From Mytilus californianus (lineage: Eukaryota > Mollusca > Bivalvia > Mytilida > Mytilidae), in NCBI RefSeq assembly GCF_021869535.1, contig NW_026262734.1, positions 79,298,339 through 79,362,338 of the forward strand: a stretch of 64,000 nt of DNA, in the 5' to 3' direction. The position numbers were made by a program, and so were the translations under genes. Shown here piece after piece: positions 50,244 through 60,540 of this stretch (position 1 is the first letter of the stretch; each line of letters starts with the position of its first letter). Under the pieces are notes generated by a model. That model made no database searches, had not been told where the DNA came from, and was given only the letters and a program-made list of their open reading frames with translations.

Positions 50244-50414
50244 TTACGGGATTCCTTTTATGCCAGTCCATTTTTCAATAAAGGAAGTATAATAAGCAAC
50301 AGCTGAATATACAAATGGTTTTTCAGCATTACAAACATTATACAACCATGCAAATACTCCGACGAGAACACGACTCCCATTTCTTTCACATGTCAAAGGT
50401 CCACCAGCGTCACC
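50244..50414 (-). CDS. Copy E exon 7: GDAGGPL and C-terminus
   Basis: Begins GDAGGPLTCERNGSRVLVGV with Ala in place of the catalytic Ser195 but with Asp194 and the oxyanion-loop glycines kept. It continues through Cys201 and Cys220 to YYTSFIEKW and ends at TAA. The terminal helix (YYTSFIEKW) is typical of S1 proteases. Confidence 0.9.
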   Translation of the reverse strand, partial: GDAGGPLTCERNGSRVLVGVFAWLYNVCNAEKPFVYSAVAYYTSFIEKWTGIKGIP

Positions 50415-53400
50415 CTAGAAATAGATTAACAACTTCAATTTTATAAATTTTAAAACTTATTTTCATATATCATGTTCATAAAATATAAAATTGAGAATAG
50501 AATTTCATATAGATTATGTAGAATGTAGCATTTAGTATTACCATGCAATGAAAACCCGTTTTGAATGACATGCTTACCGATAAGTATTATTGTATTATAC
50601 GTTTATTACAAAATTGTGATGTACTGTTCTATTAACATTTTTTACAGTTATAAATAGAGTCGTTTATAGTTGTTTTCCTCCTAATTCTGTTCACTGCATG
50701 GCTGCCGGAGTTCTAATCATAATCGATCATTAAGAGCTCAAATAATTTGGTATATTTTTGATTTGTTACTGTTTGGTTGATGCTAACTTTGAACAGCTAT
50801 CACCGATATATTACTGTTTAAAAGCTATCTCGTCAGTAAACTAGTGCCTTTACAGTTAATTGCATATTACATGCATGTATCTTTTACTATAAACTATCAA
50901 AACGTACACAGATCCATATTATCTAAGCGTTAGAATTGATTGATTGCTTGATTGATTGATTGGTGTTCATATCACTTTTAGCAATGTTGGCGATTTCGTC
51001 GCGAAAAGATTTTATTGGTGGAGGAAGCAAGAGTGCCTCGAGAAAAAAAAAACAGAACTTCGGTAGGAAAACTAACAATCCAAATCAGTTAAGATAGGAG
51101 TTGAGTGCACCTTCCACGTGCGAGACTCGAACTCACAACCCCAGAGTTAATAGGCTAGTGAGGCAGTAGTTGGACTACTAAGACTACTAGAATTCTGACC
51201 GAGTCTCACTTGACACATCTTTCTTACATTATTGTTTTGTAACGTTCTGAAAGAACTAATGAAGAATCACGAGTTATATCAAGCTACTGAAAGAGAAAAA
51301 GACAACTTTGATTAGGTTTATTCATCATGTTTATATAATTTAGTGTCATTTAACAATGCTAAAAATGTACTTTTAATTTGCAGAAGCTTAGGTTTGAAAA
51401 AATCCTGATTCATATGACTTCAAGGTATTTTTACTTACATTGCAGGCTTGTTTTATATTCTCGAAGTCATAAGCACATATTTGAGACTTGGGCACTGTAG
51501 GATCTGCTAGATCATTACATTCGGCATTCGATAAAACTGATGTATCTGCAAACTGGAGAGTTTCTGCTTCATTTTCTGTGAAATAAATTATCTCATTATG
51601 AATTGTTTAATAATTGCAGATGTCGAATATTTTATAGATTGAGTAAGTCTGTTTTTATTTGAACAAATCACATACATTTTCACTCGTTAAAAAATTTTTG
51701 ACAAACAATGTATCTAAATACACTAGTGTAGATGAGAATATTTGAAAGCCAGCACATGCTGTCATATATATTAATTTGCCCGATACGCGATAAAAGAAGC
51801 TATGAGGTAAATTGGTTGTTACATATGAAAGCCGTCTTAATTCAATGGTGTAAGTTTACATTTATTGACATCTTCCACATATTGCATACATCAGCTGTTG
51901 AAATGTGAGCACATCATATTGAATTAAGAAGCAAATAACTGAGCAGTACTTATAAATTGATCACAATGCTTCATTATATGTTGCATATCCATTATTGAAC
52001 TCCTTATGGAACGATATTTTTGTTGATTGCAACTATTATCTGTATACCAATACAATTATTGTGTATACATCTTCGGGGATCAAATCAGCAAACATAATAT
52101 TTAAGTTATGAAAGTTAGAATTATGTTAACCTATGGTCAGGATGTGCTTATCGAATAGTTAATGGTTTTTGTAGACAAACTAAAGGATTCGTCAAAATGT
52201 ATTCTAACGTCCCTTATTTATTTAAGTGTTTATGTCAACGGAATAACAGAAATTGTTGACTCATTTTTTCATTTGATATGTCTTGAATCTCCTTTGATTT
52301 TTATATATTTCGTAAAGAATTAAACCAAAATAACCCACAATTCACCTTATGTCACTTACCATTGGCATCAATGTATCCCCATCCTGATATTTGACAGTTG
52401 TTAAGACCATCACTACCTTTGATTGTTGTATAAGAGATACTTTGACATCTAGGTCCAAATTTCAGAGGAGTATGAAGTTTAATTACAGCTATGTTATTGT
52501 CAAATTGAACGTCATCGTCGTCCTTGACGTTCCTATCAAAACGGGGATTCTGCAATATAGATCAAACAAGTGAAAATTTCAAAGTAATAGTTTGACGTAG
52601 CACATCAATTGGTCCTTGTAAGACATGTAAGACTGAGATAAACAAAATTGAAAATATAATTAGATTTGTTTACATTACATAGGCATGATGCCAATATTCA
52701 GGACATGTATTTAAACATGTCAGGTAAAAGTCAATGGTAAGCCCAAAAAATGTACATAACGTAAGGAATAGTGTATATCAATTATGACATAAAGGTATTT
52801 CGTTCACTCAACAAAAGTAAAATCATTAGAACACAGCTTTAATAGCTGTTATATGAATACGTCCCTTACCATCAAGTATCAGGCTAAAATCTTTTCAACC
52901 TGATGCAATAGCTAGCAACTGAATGTGATTTCAACACGGTCAATTGCGGAGGTATGAAAGACTTTCTTTACGGCATATCGATAAAATCATATCATCATAT
53001 GTATTAAAGAACACAATATGGTAGTTGCAAACTTAACTTGTTAAAACAGACAAATACGTTATACAAATAATGTCATAATTTTTCAGACAATTATTGATTA
53101 AATTAATTGCCATTTAAAACATAAGATAGTTAAACAATCTAGTTGTTTTGAGCTTTAACCATGTTAACAAGTAACTTAAAGAAGTATAAACTGTCAATTT
53201 TTCCCGATTTGACTCAAATTCTCATACTTGATTTATAACATTTCAACAACGAATATCTAAATAAGAAAAGGTTCAACGGAAACAAAATTTGTAAATCATC
53301 GTCTTATCTGTATTACAAAGATTTTTGTGTGGGCCTAATCAGTCAGTAATGATGCTGATTCATGATAGCTTTGATATTGAAATTCTTTACTGTTTGATAA

Positions 53401-56400
53401 ATGACTACACTGATATTATGAAGTTTATGGTCAAATTAGAGCTCCCAATTAACTGCATACGGGGAAAAACATGTTCCACTGATGTATATACCATATATTT
53501 GACTCGGTATATCTCTTTCATATCATATTAAACATGTGTAAAATGTAAATAGATAAAACTATGGTATCAACATGATCAATGTAAAGATAAAATTTGCCAT
53601 AAATCATATCTTATGTTGCTGTCTCATTTACATAAATGCATTTTCCTTTTATTCATATAAAGAAATAAGTTTTTTTGTTTTTTTTTGGATTTTTTATATG
53701 ATTTTGTGGGGTCTCATTTACATGTTTATATATATGTTTTTTTTTTATTTCTGTTTTTTTTTTTTGTGTAAATAAACATGCATAGTTTCCCCTTCTCTTT
53801 GAAAAAGAAACAAACATTGCGATATCAGATACTTACTATTTTGAAGTTCTTAATAGTTCTTATTTGTTTATTTGGATCTGAAAGATCCTCAAAGCCACAC
53901 CGAACTCGTCTGTTTATCATTCTAAAAATACATTTATGATAGTTTAGTAATTTGATCTGATCAAATGCAGCTGTAAAGAGCATTTAATACCAAAAATCAA
54001 AAACCTGTTTTTATAAAAAATGTATTCTCTGAAAAGATAATGTTAATTGAAATTGTATCATTACAGAGGACTTTTATAGTTTCTTCAATCTTCAATAACA
54101 CAATTTTAGGAGACGTCCACTAAATTCTGATGGAATAAGGGTGGCACTGTGATGAAGTCAAAAAAATACATTTACTTCAAAGTAGCTCAAATTTTATTAT
54201 ATAGATAACCTTTTTCATGTTTAAGATAAATAACATACAACTTCAAACAAAAGAAAAAAGTAGTCAAAGTGGAGTCTAAAATTTAAAATCTGTTAAAATT
54301 GAAAATAATTATATGACAACATAACAAACAGAGGCAAATTCAGGGTCATAAGAACAGAGGCCTAATTGTTCAAACTGGTATTTACTCAGATGCTCAAATT
54401 TCTATATTATGCCTCTATATTATTTTGAAATATTATGTAAGTCATATAAAAGTAAGTTGTATTTGAGACAAATCGACTGATAATTCGTAAAATTGCAATT
54501 AACCTATTATTTAAAGTTCCATTCCTTTAAAGATATTTTTCGAATTCATCCAGCTTATGGATTTTATTTTGTTCAATATATAACGTAAGTTTAATGCCAA
54601 TATTTTTTTCATTCTCATAAAAAGTAAAACAATTTTTTAAGGTTTACATATATGAAAATATATGACAGGGTAAAAGAGTTGAGGGGGAATCAAACACCAT
54701 TAAATGAGTAAAACATTGCAGATAACACTCACAAGAGAATATAGCCTTGAACTTCAACATGAAATATCATGAAGGCCACAATTTGAATCTTAAACATGTT
54801 AAATAGATCTATGCCAAAAAATTTACTTCTAGTCAAAACAATAATGGGAAAACTCTTGGAAACAAAGTCGGTGTAATATTGTCAAAATAAGTTGCGTTTG
54901 TGCATATTTTAACCTAATAGGATCAGGAAACGCTTTGCCACAACCTAAGATCCAAAATAGTATGTATCAAAACGATGCTAATGATGATATTGAATCAATA
55001 GACACAAAAAATTACTATATCAGAGTCAGCGGCAAAAGTAAAATATGGTAAAATATGTTAAAAAAATAATATGGAAATAATAATATAAGAACAAGGAAAA
55101 TATTGAAATAACGTACGGTCCTTTCAGACAGGCTGCTGAAGTTACAAGCATAGTTTCTGAGAGAATAACCGCTCCACACCAATGTCTCCAGGGTTCCTGA
55201 CGCCTAGCACGACGTTGAATTTCTGCGATAAAGGGAAAGTCCTCAATAGCTCCATCAGTTCCTGCGACTATCTGGGTAGTCTGTATAATATAAAAAACAT
55301 ATCATCTTTGTTTTAACCAATATGAGAAGATTACTTACCCATGACAGAAAAATGTCTATTAAATGATGTGTTCTGGCCTTATCGTCAAATTTGTATTTCA
55401 TGTGATATTCAAAGTGTTTTGATTCGAGCGCAACGGATGAGACTTAGGTAGACGAAACATTCGTCTAGCATGTCGAGTGTACCACATTATAATCATTTTA
55501 ACTTTCTTGCGTTTCAATAATGAAGTCAAAATGAAACACGAATCTATTTTTTTTCTTTTGGGGTAACATTGATTAATTTTATATACAATGTATAAAAACA
55601 AGTGGTTTTAAACACAATATGATACCTATACTACATATATAGTGGAGTAGCTTTGATGTGCAGGGTGAACAGAATGTTTCAACACAACATATATAATTGG
55701 CCTACCATTTATTTCTTTATAATGCTACATGATACATTTTGATTCATCTCTGTCAACGCTGCTACTATTGTATAGATTAAATGTCGATACAATATTATGC
55801 AATAATAAACCAAATGCAATATCGTCAAATAAGTGAAAGGTCTTATAATGAGAACAAAATGACTGGAAGAATCATATTCACAATTTTAAAAAAATCAAGC
55901 ACCATCACATATGATAATTAAGTTGTGTGTTAGTATTTAAATAATTTTATTTAAACCTATGTTTTAGTATTTGTAAATACATGTTTCATTTATCAAAGAA
56001 AAAAAACCTTCGTTTTATAGAACAATATCAGAAAAAAAGAAAACCCAAATTATTTTACCTTGTCAGGCATAAAAGCTGAAAAAAGAAATGGAGATTTTAT
56101 TATACTTGGCTAGACATTGGGGTCTACAGATTTAAGATATAGTTCGTTAAGTTTTGAATGAGCAATGTATTTAAGATTATAGATGTATCATGAAAATCAT
56201 TTGTTCCTCACAACTGTTAATACTTAACGAACAAATTTTGAATTGACTTTCAATATTTGAAATAATCAATAATGATCAGAATTACATGTTTCTTTTTCAT
56301 AGTTTAAACAATATATAAACATAACCTACACATTATAATATTATAATAGAGACTTAACTAGTTTCAAAAGATAACAAAACACACATTACCTGTAACGATG

Positions 56401-56426
56401 ACAGTCAGTTTAAAAATTATGTTCAT
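50244..56426 (-). CDS. Serine protease homologue copy E: complete, catalytically dead S1-fold protein, seven exons
   Basis: Exons in order: 56390-56426, 56059-56075, 55117-55280, 53837-53921, 52360-52549, 51439-51575, 50244-50414. All introns are GT-AG and phases match throughout (1,0,2,0,1,0); total 801 nt, 266 residues plus TAA, the usual S1 length. A short hydrophobic leader (MNIIFKLTVIVT) suggests secretion. Landmarks in order: QIVAG mature N-terminus, CGAVIL, VTSAAC (His57 replaced by Ala), DNNIAVIKL (Asp102 replaced by Asn), CQISGWG, ICA, ACNGDAGGPL (Ser195 replaced by Ala, Gln at 189). Ten cysteines allow the classical 42-58, 136-201, 168-182 and 191-220 pairs plus one more. No Lys/Arg precedes Ile16, so trypsin-type zymogen cleavage is unlikely. 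The fold is clear from the sequence; loss of proteolysis follows from known S1 chemistry; the role (binding, immune or regulatory) is unknown. Confidence 0.88.
50932..51200 (-). repeat. tRNA-derived SINE with AATC tail, in intron 6 of copy E
   Basis: On the minus strand a polymerase III B-box-like GTTCGAGTCTC is at 51132-51122, and the 3' end is a run of AATC units (reading TTGATTGATTGATTGG on the plus strand at 50948-50963). The element is GC-richer than the intron. The A box is not clear. Confidence 0.65.
51439..51575 (-). CDS. Copy E exon 6: Cys168, Cys182 and Cys191 region
   Basis: Phase-1 entry, then ENEAETLQFADTSVL, NAEC, QICAYDFENIKQACN. The cysteines match 168, 182 and 191 of the S1 fold. 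Residue 189, which sets primary specificity in active enzymes, is Gln. No equivalent exon is present in pseudogene B. Confidence 0.87.
52360..52549 (-). CDS. Copy E exon 5: Asp102 region and SGWG motif
   Basis: 63 codons plus one base. DNNIAVIKL aligns with the NDIALLKL motif so that position 102 is Asn, not Asp. Later come GPRC and NNCQISGWGYIDAN, with Cys136 and the invariant GWG. The acceptor is TTGCAG, the donor GTAAGT. Confidence 0.9.
53837..53921 (-). CDS. Copy E exon 4: RCGFEDLSDP loop
   Basis: 28 codons after one base completing the previous Pro. It reads MINRRVRCGFEDLSDPNK followed by IRTIKNFKI, the segment that in S1 proteases carries the (V/R)xxGxxDL(S)DP stretch. It contains an extra cysteine likely paired with that in GPRC of the next exon. 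The donor is GTAAGT. Confidence 0.85.
55117..55280 (-). CDS. Copy E exon 3: mature N-terminus and the His57 region
   Basis: Starts TTQIVAGTDG and ends AACLKG plus two bases of the next codon, at a GTACGT donor. Cys42 (WCGAV) and Cys58 (AACL) are present. The usual TAAHC is VTSAAC, so the catalytic histidine position is Ala. The acceptor is TATACAG, intact here but changed to TATACAA in pseudogene B. Confidence 0.88.
55431..55475 (+). ncRNA. Hammerhead ribozyme-like motif in intron 2 of copy E (antisense to the gene)
   Basis: CGGATGA core (one change), stem II GACT-TAGGT-AGAC with one mismatch, GAAA at 55454-55457, stem III region CATTCGTCTAGCATG. Embedded in the stretch GATTCGAGCGCAAC found in other bivalve hammerhead repeats. 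Confidence 0.45.
56059..56075 (-). CDS. Copy E exon 2: 17-nt microexon
   Basis: The sequence CTTTTATGCCTGACAAG lies between a strong acceptor (a T-rich tract ending CAG) and a GTAAAA donor. With the last G of exon 1 it reads AFMPDK and converts phase 1 to phase 0, the only way found to join exon 1 to exon 3 in frame. The same 17-nt length and splice sites are kept in copy A (192-208) and in both duplicated halves of pseudogene B (20222-20238 and 22292-22308). Confidence 0.8.
56390..56426 (-). CDS. Copy E exon 1: start codon and leader
   Basis: Twelve codons plus one base (MNIIFKLTVIVT). The donor is ACAG followed by GTAATG. This exon is the most widely retained piece of the family: copies at 798-834, 26248-26284, 38094-38130 and 42522-42557 have the same ATG position, and about 30 bases of leader upstream are also conserved, which supports the start choice. 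Confidence 0.85.
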
Positions 56427-56764
56427 TTTCAGCGCTGGCTAATTACGGGATAGCTAAAACAGATATTGTCTGATATTAATTATTCTGACAAACCACAGTA
56501 AATACAAATGAATGAGCAACATTTACCAATTCACAAACTATTGAACTGATAATAACCTTAAATGTCTTACTTTCAACAGATTATATTTGGATGAAGCAAT
56601 GTAATTTGGGCAACAACAAAAAAAAAAAAACAAACATATGTCTCTACTTCTTTCTGATAAGTTCTTTTTTGTAAACTGGATATTGTCTCATGACTATGTA
56701 GTTATTATAGTCTTATATCTATATTCATAAAAAAGAAAATGATCAATATCAAATAAAATAAGTT

Positions 56765-56835
56765 TACTTTTTACACATTGTGACTTGGATGGATAGTTGT
56801 CTCATTGGCACTCATACCACATCTTCTTATGTATA
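56765..56835 (+). repeat. Terminal 70 bp of dispersed repeat family 1
   Basis: GTGACTTGGATGGATAGTTG, CTCATTGGCACTCATACCAC, ATCTTCTTAT: the constant terminus only. Upstream of copy E. Confidence 0.6.
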
Positions 56836-58289
56836 TTGTTTTGTTTCAAAATATTGTTTTTCAATAGAACAGTTCTTCGTGTAGAACATGAAAACGTGTG
56901 GTTTACATGTTTCTCTGATTTTGTACCAATTTTGAAAATAGTTATTTGATAAAAACATCTGAGAAATGTTATTCCATCTCATAAATTTTGGTTACTAAGC
57001 CTAGGTTCACATTTAGGTTAATGCATGCAAAGCAAGACACACCTTACACTTGCAACATATGCGATCTCCCTGTTGCTGTTCATTCGATATCTTTCTTTTG
57101 CAAATATACAAATATATTTTGGTTTATTAATTTTAAACGCGTTTTACGAATTTTACGACCACTGTTAACTTTTTTTGTGTTAATGATCCTTCCTATATCA
57201 CCGTGTTTTAGAGTAATTGTACCTTGAACTACATGCGTAAGCAGTCGAAAATAAATGTAGTTTGATTTTTAATTCCAACCGATTTTGTCAAATGAAACGA
57301 GCAAAACGTGTTAAGCTTACGAAAAAAATATATCTTAAAATAAACAAAAAAGTAATGTTGTGGATGTAAAGAAAAATCATAGTCTTTGTTAGAGTTATAT
57401 ATTTTTAAGTTTTGGGGCAATTAACTAGTCTTAATTAACATAATAAACAAAACGTTTTGACTGATTGCCCAATATAAAATAAAACGACATTGATATGTGT
57501 TGCTTATTGTTGTAAACCTCGCACTAATTAATAAAATAATTATAGCAATTACATTTTCATCTGTTTTATACATTTGCATGTTTGTAAATACAAGCTATTG
57601 TTTCATGTTATCTCAATCCTTTTTATTCAACAGTTTCCTATATTTTTACAAATTACTTAAATTGTATTATAAAACCAAGAGAATGTGCATCATCTTATCT
57701 AAAATTATTTACCAAATTGTTGAGAAGCGTTTCCTTTTGCGAGTCTGTTTAAAATCGTCCTTCTCCACAAGTAAGTAAGAAGTTGTGTTTTATTTTCTGA
57801 AAATAAAACTTTTATATCACATCATGTCTTAAGATAAAAGTTCGAGAGACTTGGAAGTTTGCGTTAATAGGGTGTCGATGGGGACATAGAGTAACCTTTT
57901 ATAAAAGTTGGGATTAATCAGCTGTTTGGGGGTAATAAATAGTTACATGTTTGCTTTTTGTAAACGGATATCGAAGAAAAATTGAAAATCACCATTCATC
58001 ATTGAACTGCTTTTAAAATAAAATTTGCTTTTATAATTAAAGAACCCTTGTCACCTCTTTAGGAAAGAGTACATTATAAATCGAATATAGAAACAAGTGT
58101 TACATTAATCGATTTTGCTCATGCTGCGACAGAAATAGCCTATACGTCTCAAGGACTTTATCGAAAAAATGTTTATGTTAAAGGAAACAACTTAATAAAA
58201 TCGTTCAGATTGTTGGTATAGGAATTTCATCAATTGAAAATACTGTATTTGAATATTGTTTTCATCGGCACTAACATATATTTTCTTAA
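56836..58289. other. Upstream region of copy E
   Basis: No gene. It aligns with upstream regions of A and B. Confidence 0.5.
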
Positions 58290-59758
58290 TAATAAGTCTG
58301 AATGAGTACTTGATAATCTTGGTATAGTTTGAATTGGTCGCGACAAATGCTCGATCAGTCTCGACTCAGTCTTGACCAGTCTTGACCAGTCTTGACTCAG
58401 TCTTCACCATTTCACCATTCTCGAACTGTCTCGACCAGTCTTGACCTTAAAATTTGATCTCTACTGGTCTGAATCAGTCCATCTATCTCAATTATATATT
58501 GATCTTACAAAATTTCAGGTTATTTGGCAGTTTGGTTCATTGATGTCAAATTCAAGAAATTAATTTTAAAGTTGAAAAAACATTTCTATACCTTTTTCAA
58601 ATCAACTTGGATTTTCATAAAACTCTACAGCTATCTCAATTATATATTGGTCTAACAGAATGCCAGGTTATTTGGTAGTTTGCTGTCAAATTTAAGGATT
58701 CTGTAAATAGTTAAAAACAAAGCTAGCATTTTCAGTTCAGACTAAATTCAGATAGTCACCTTTAAACATTTGTATGACTTTTTCAAATCAACTTAGATTT
58801 TCATAAAAGTCTACAACTATTTCAATTTTGTACTGATCTTACAACATGCCAGGCTAATTAATGTAGTTTGGTTTATTTCTGTCAATTCTATGATTTAATT
58901 AGTAGGTAAAAAAAGCTAGAAGTTTCAGTTCGGACTAAATTCAGATAGTCACCTTTAAAAATGTCTATAACTTTTTCAAATCAACATGGATTTTCATAAA
59001 ACTCTACAGCTATTTCAATTATATATTGGTCTAACAGAATGCCAGGTTATTTGGTAGTTTGCTGTTAAATTTAAGGATTCTGTTAATAGTTAAAAAAAGC
59101 TAGAATTTTCAGTTCAGACTAAATTGAGATAGTCACCTTTAAAAATTTGTATAACTTATTTAAATCAACTTGGATTTTGATAAAACTGTACAGCTATCTC
59201 AATTATATATTGATCTTACAAAATTCTAGGTTATGTAGTATATTGGTTAATTGCAAATTTAAGGATTTTATCAATAGGTTTCTATCTGAATTTACTCCAA
59301 ACTGAAAATTTTAGTTTTTTTTACCTATCAATTGAATCTTTAACTTTGAGAGTAATAAACCAAACTACTAAATTACCTGGCATTTTGTGAGATCAATATA
59401 TAATTGAGATAACTGTATATGTTTATGAAAATCCAAGCTGATTTGTAATAGTTAAAGAATTTTTTATAGGTGACCATATGAATTTAGTCCGAACTGAAAA
59501 TACTACCTTTATTCCTTTTAATGAAATCCTTAAATTTGACAGCAATGAACCAAATAACCACATAACCTGGAATTTTGTAAGATCAATAAATACTAAAGAT
59601 AGATGGGCTGATTCAGACCAGTAGAGACTAAATTAAAAGGTCAAGACTGGTCGAGACTTGCAAAGACTGAGTCGAGACTGGTTAAGACTGGGTCGAGACT
59701 GGACGAGATTTGCCAAGACTTTAACAAGCTTATCATGTACTCAATCAGACTTATTATG
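58290..59758. mobile_element. Fold-back element, 1.47 kb, with long compound inverted repeats
   Basis: The outer ends are inverted: TAAGTCTGAATGAGTAC on the left and TAAGTCTGATTGAGTAC reading in from the right. Next come clusters of the 10-mers CAGTCTTGAC and CAGTCTCGAC on both sides (58355-58445, 59640-59710 reversed), then a segment of about 180 bp containing TCAATTATATATTG and GCCAGGTTATTTGG repeated about five times forward and twice inverted. TTAA flanks both ends (58286, 59759). Upstream regions of A (about 3195-3225) and B (about 29145-29190) lack it. Confidence 0.75.
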
Positions 59759-60179
59759 TTAAGTCGAATCCAAAGTCTAGTACATTTAAGTACTGTCGGG
59801 ATTATGTCGAGTCTTGTCACGTAAAATATGTGCTCAAAATATGGTCTTTTCTGACTCTGTGCAGTTTTTAGTGTATGTATTGCCATACAGTAAATAGAAC
59901 TTACCGTGCTTCATCCTGTGGATACTCATATTTTGGCATTGTACAATCTCACGTTTTGCTAGATTGTGTTTGAAAAAATCCATCGGATGTGTACCTATTG
60001 ATATTATGTTTTAGAAAAATGAAACTGTAATACAGTGGTTGTCGTATATTCTGAATATTATATATTTGTTTTATTTGCTGCTGTATATCATATTTAATTT
60101 TTGTTTTGGTTATTGTGTACATTAATTTTGTTTTTTTTTTCTTTGGAATTGTGTTACATTTTGTATTGTCGGAACCTTA

Positions 60180-60540
60180 CAGTCCGTGTAACGTAAAAGT
60201 TAACAAAACGAACGATGCCCGAATCATGTACGGACGATGCCCGAACGATGTACGTACGCTACCCGAACGGTGTACGAATGCAAACGAAACGCTGACCGAA
60301 CGTTGCACGGACGCTGAACGAATGATGTACGAACGAAACCATGTACCATACACCATACTCTAAACGATAACATAAGCGCCCTTTTATCGTACATCGTATG
60401 GTTTTGCGTACTTCGTTTCGTTTAGCGTATACCGTATCGTTTAGCGTACATCGTTTCGTTTAGCGTATATCGTATGGTTAAGCGTACATCGTTTCTTAGC
60501 GTGCATAGTTTCGTTTAGCGTACTTGTTTTTTTTTTAAAT
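60180..60540. repeat. Inverted minisatellite
   Basis: Left half: degenerate units such as CGAACGATGTACG and CGGACGATGCC. Right half: 19-mers of the type GTTTAGCGTACATCGTTTC, about six in a row. The halves are mutually reverse-complementary in composition, around a centre with ACCATACACCATACTC. Strikingly GC-richer than its surroundings. Confidence 0.75.

Noticed and set aside
52391-52573. Plus-strand open frame
   Set aside because: Antisense of exon 5 of copy E.
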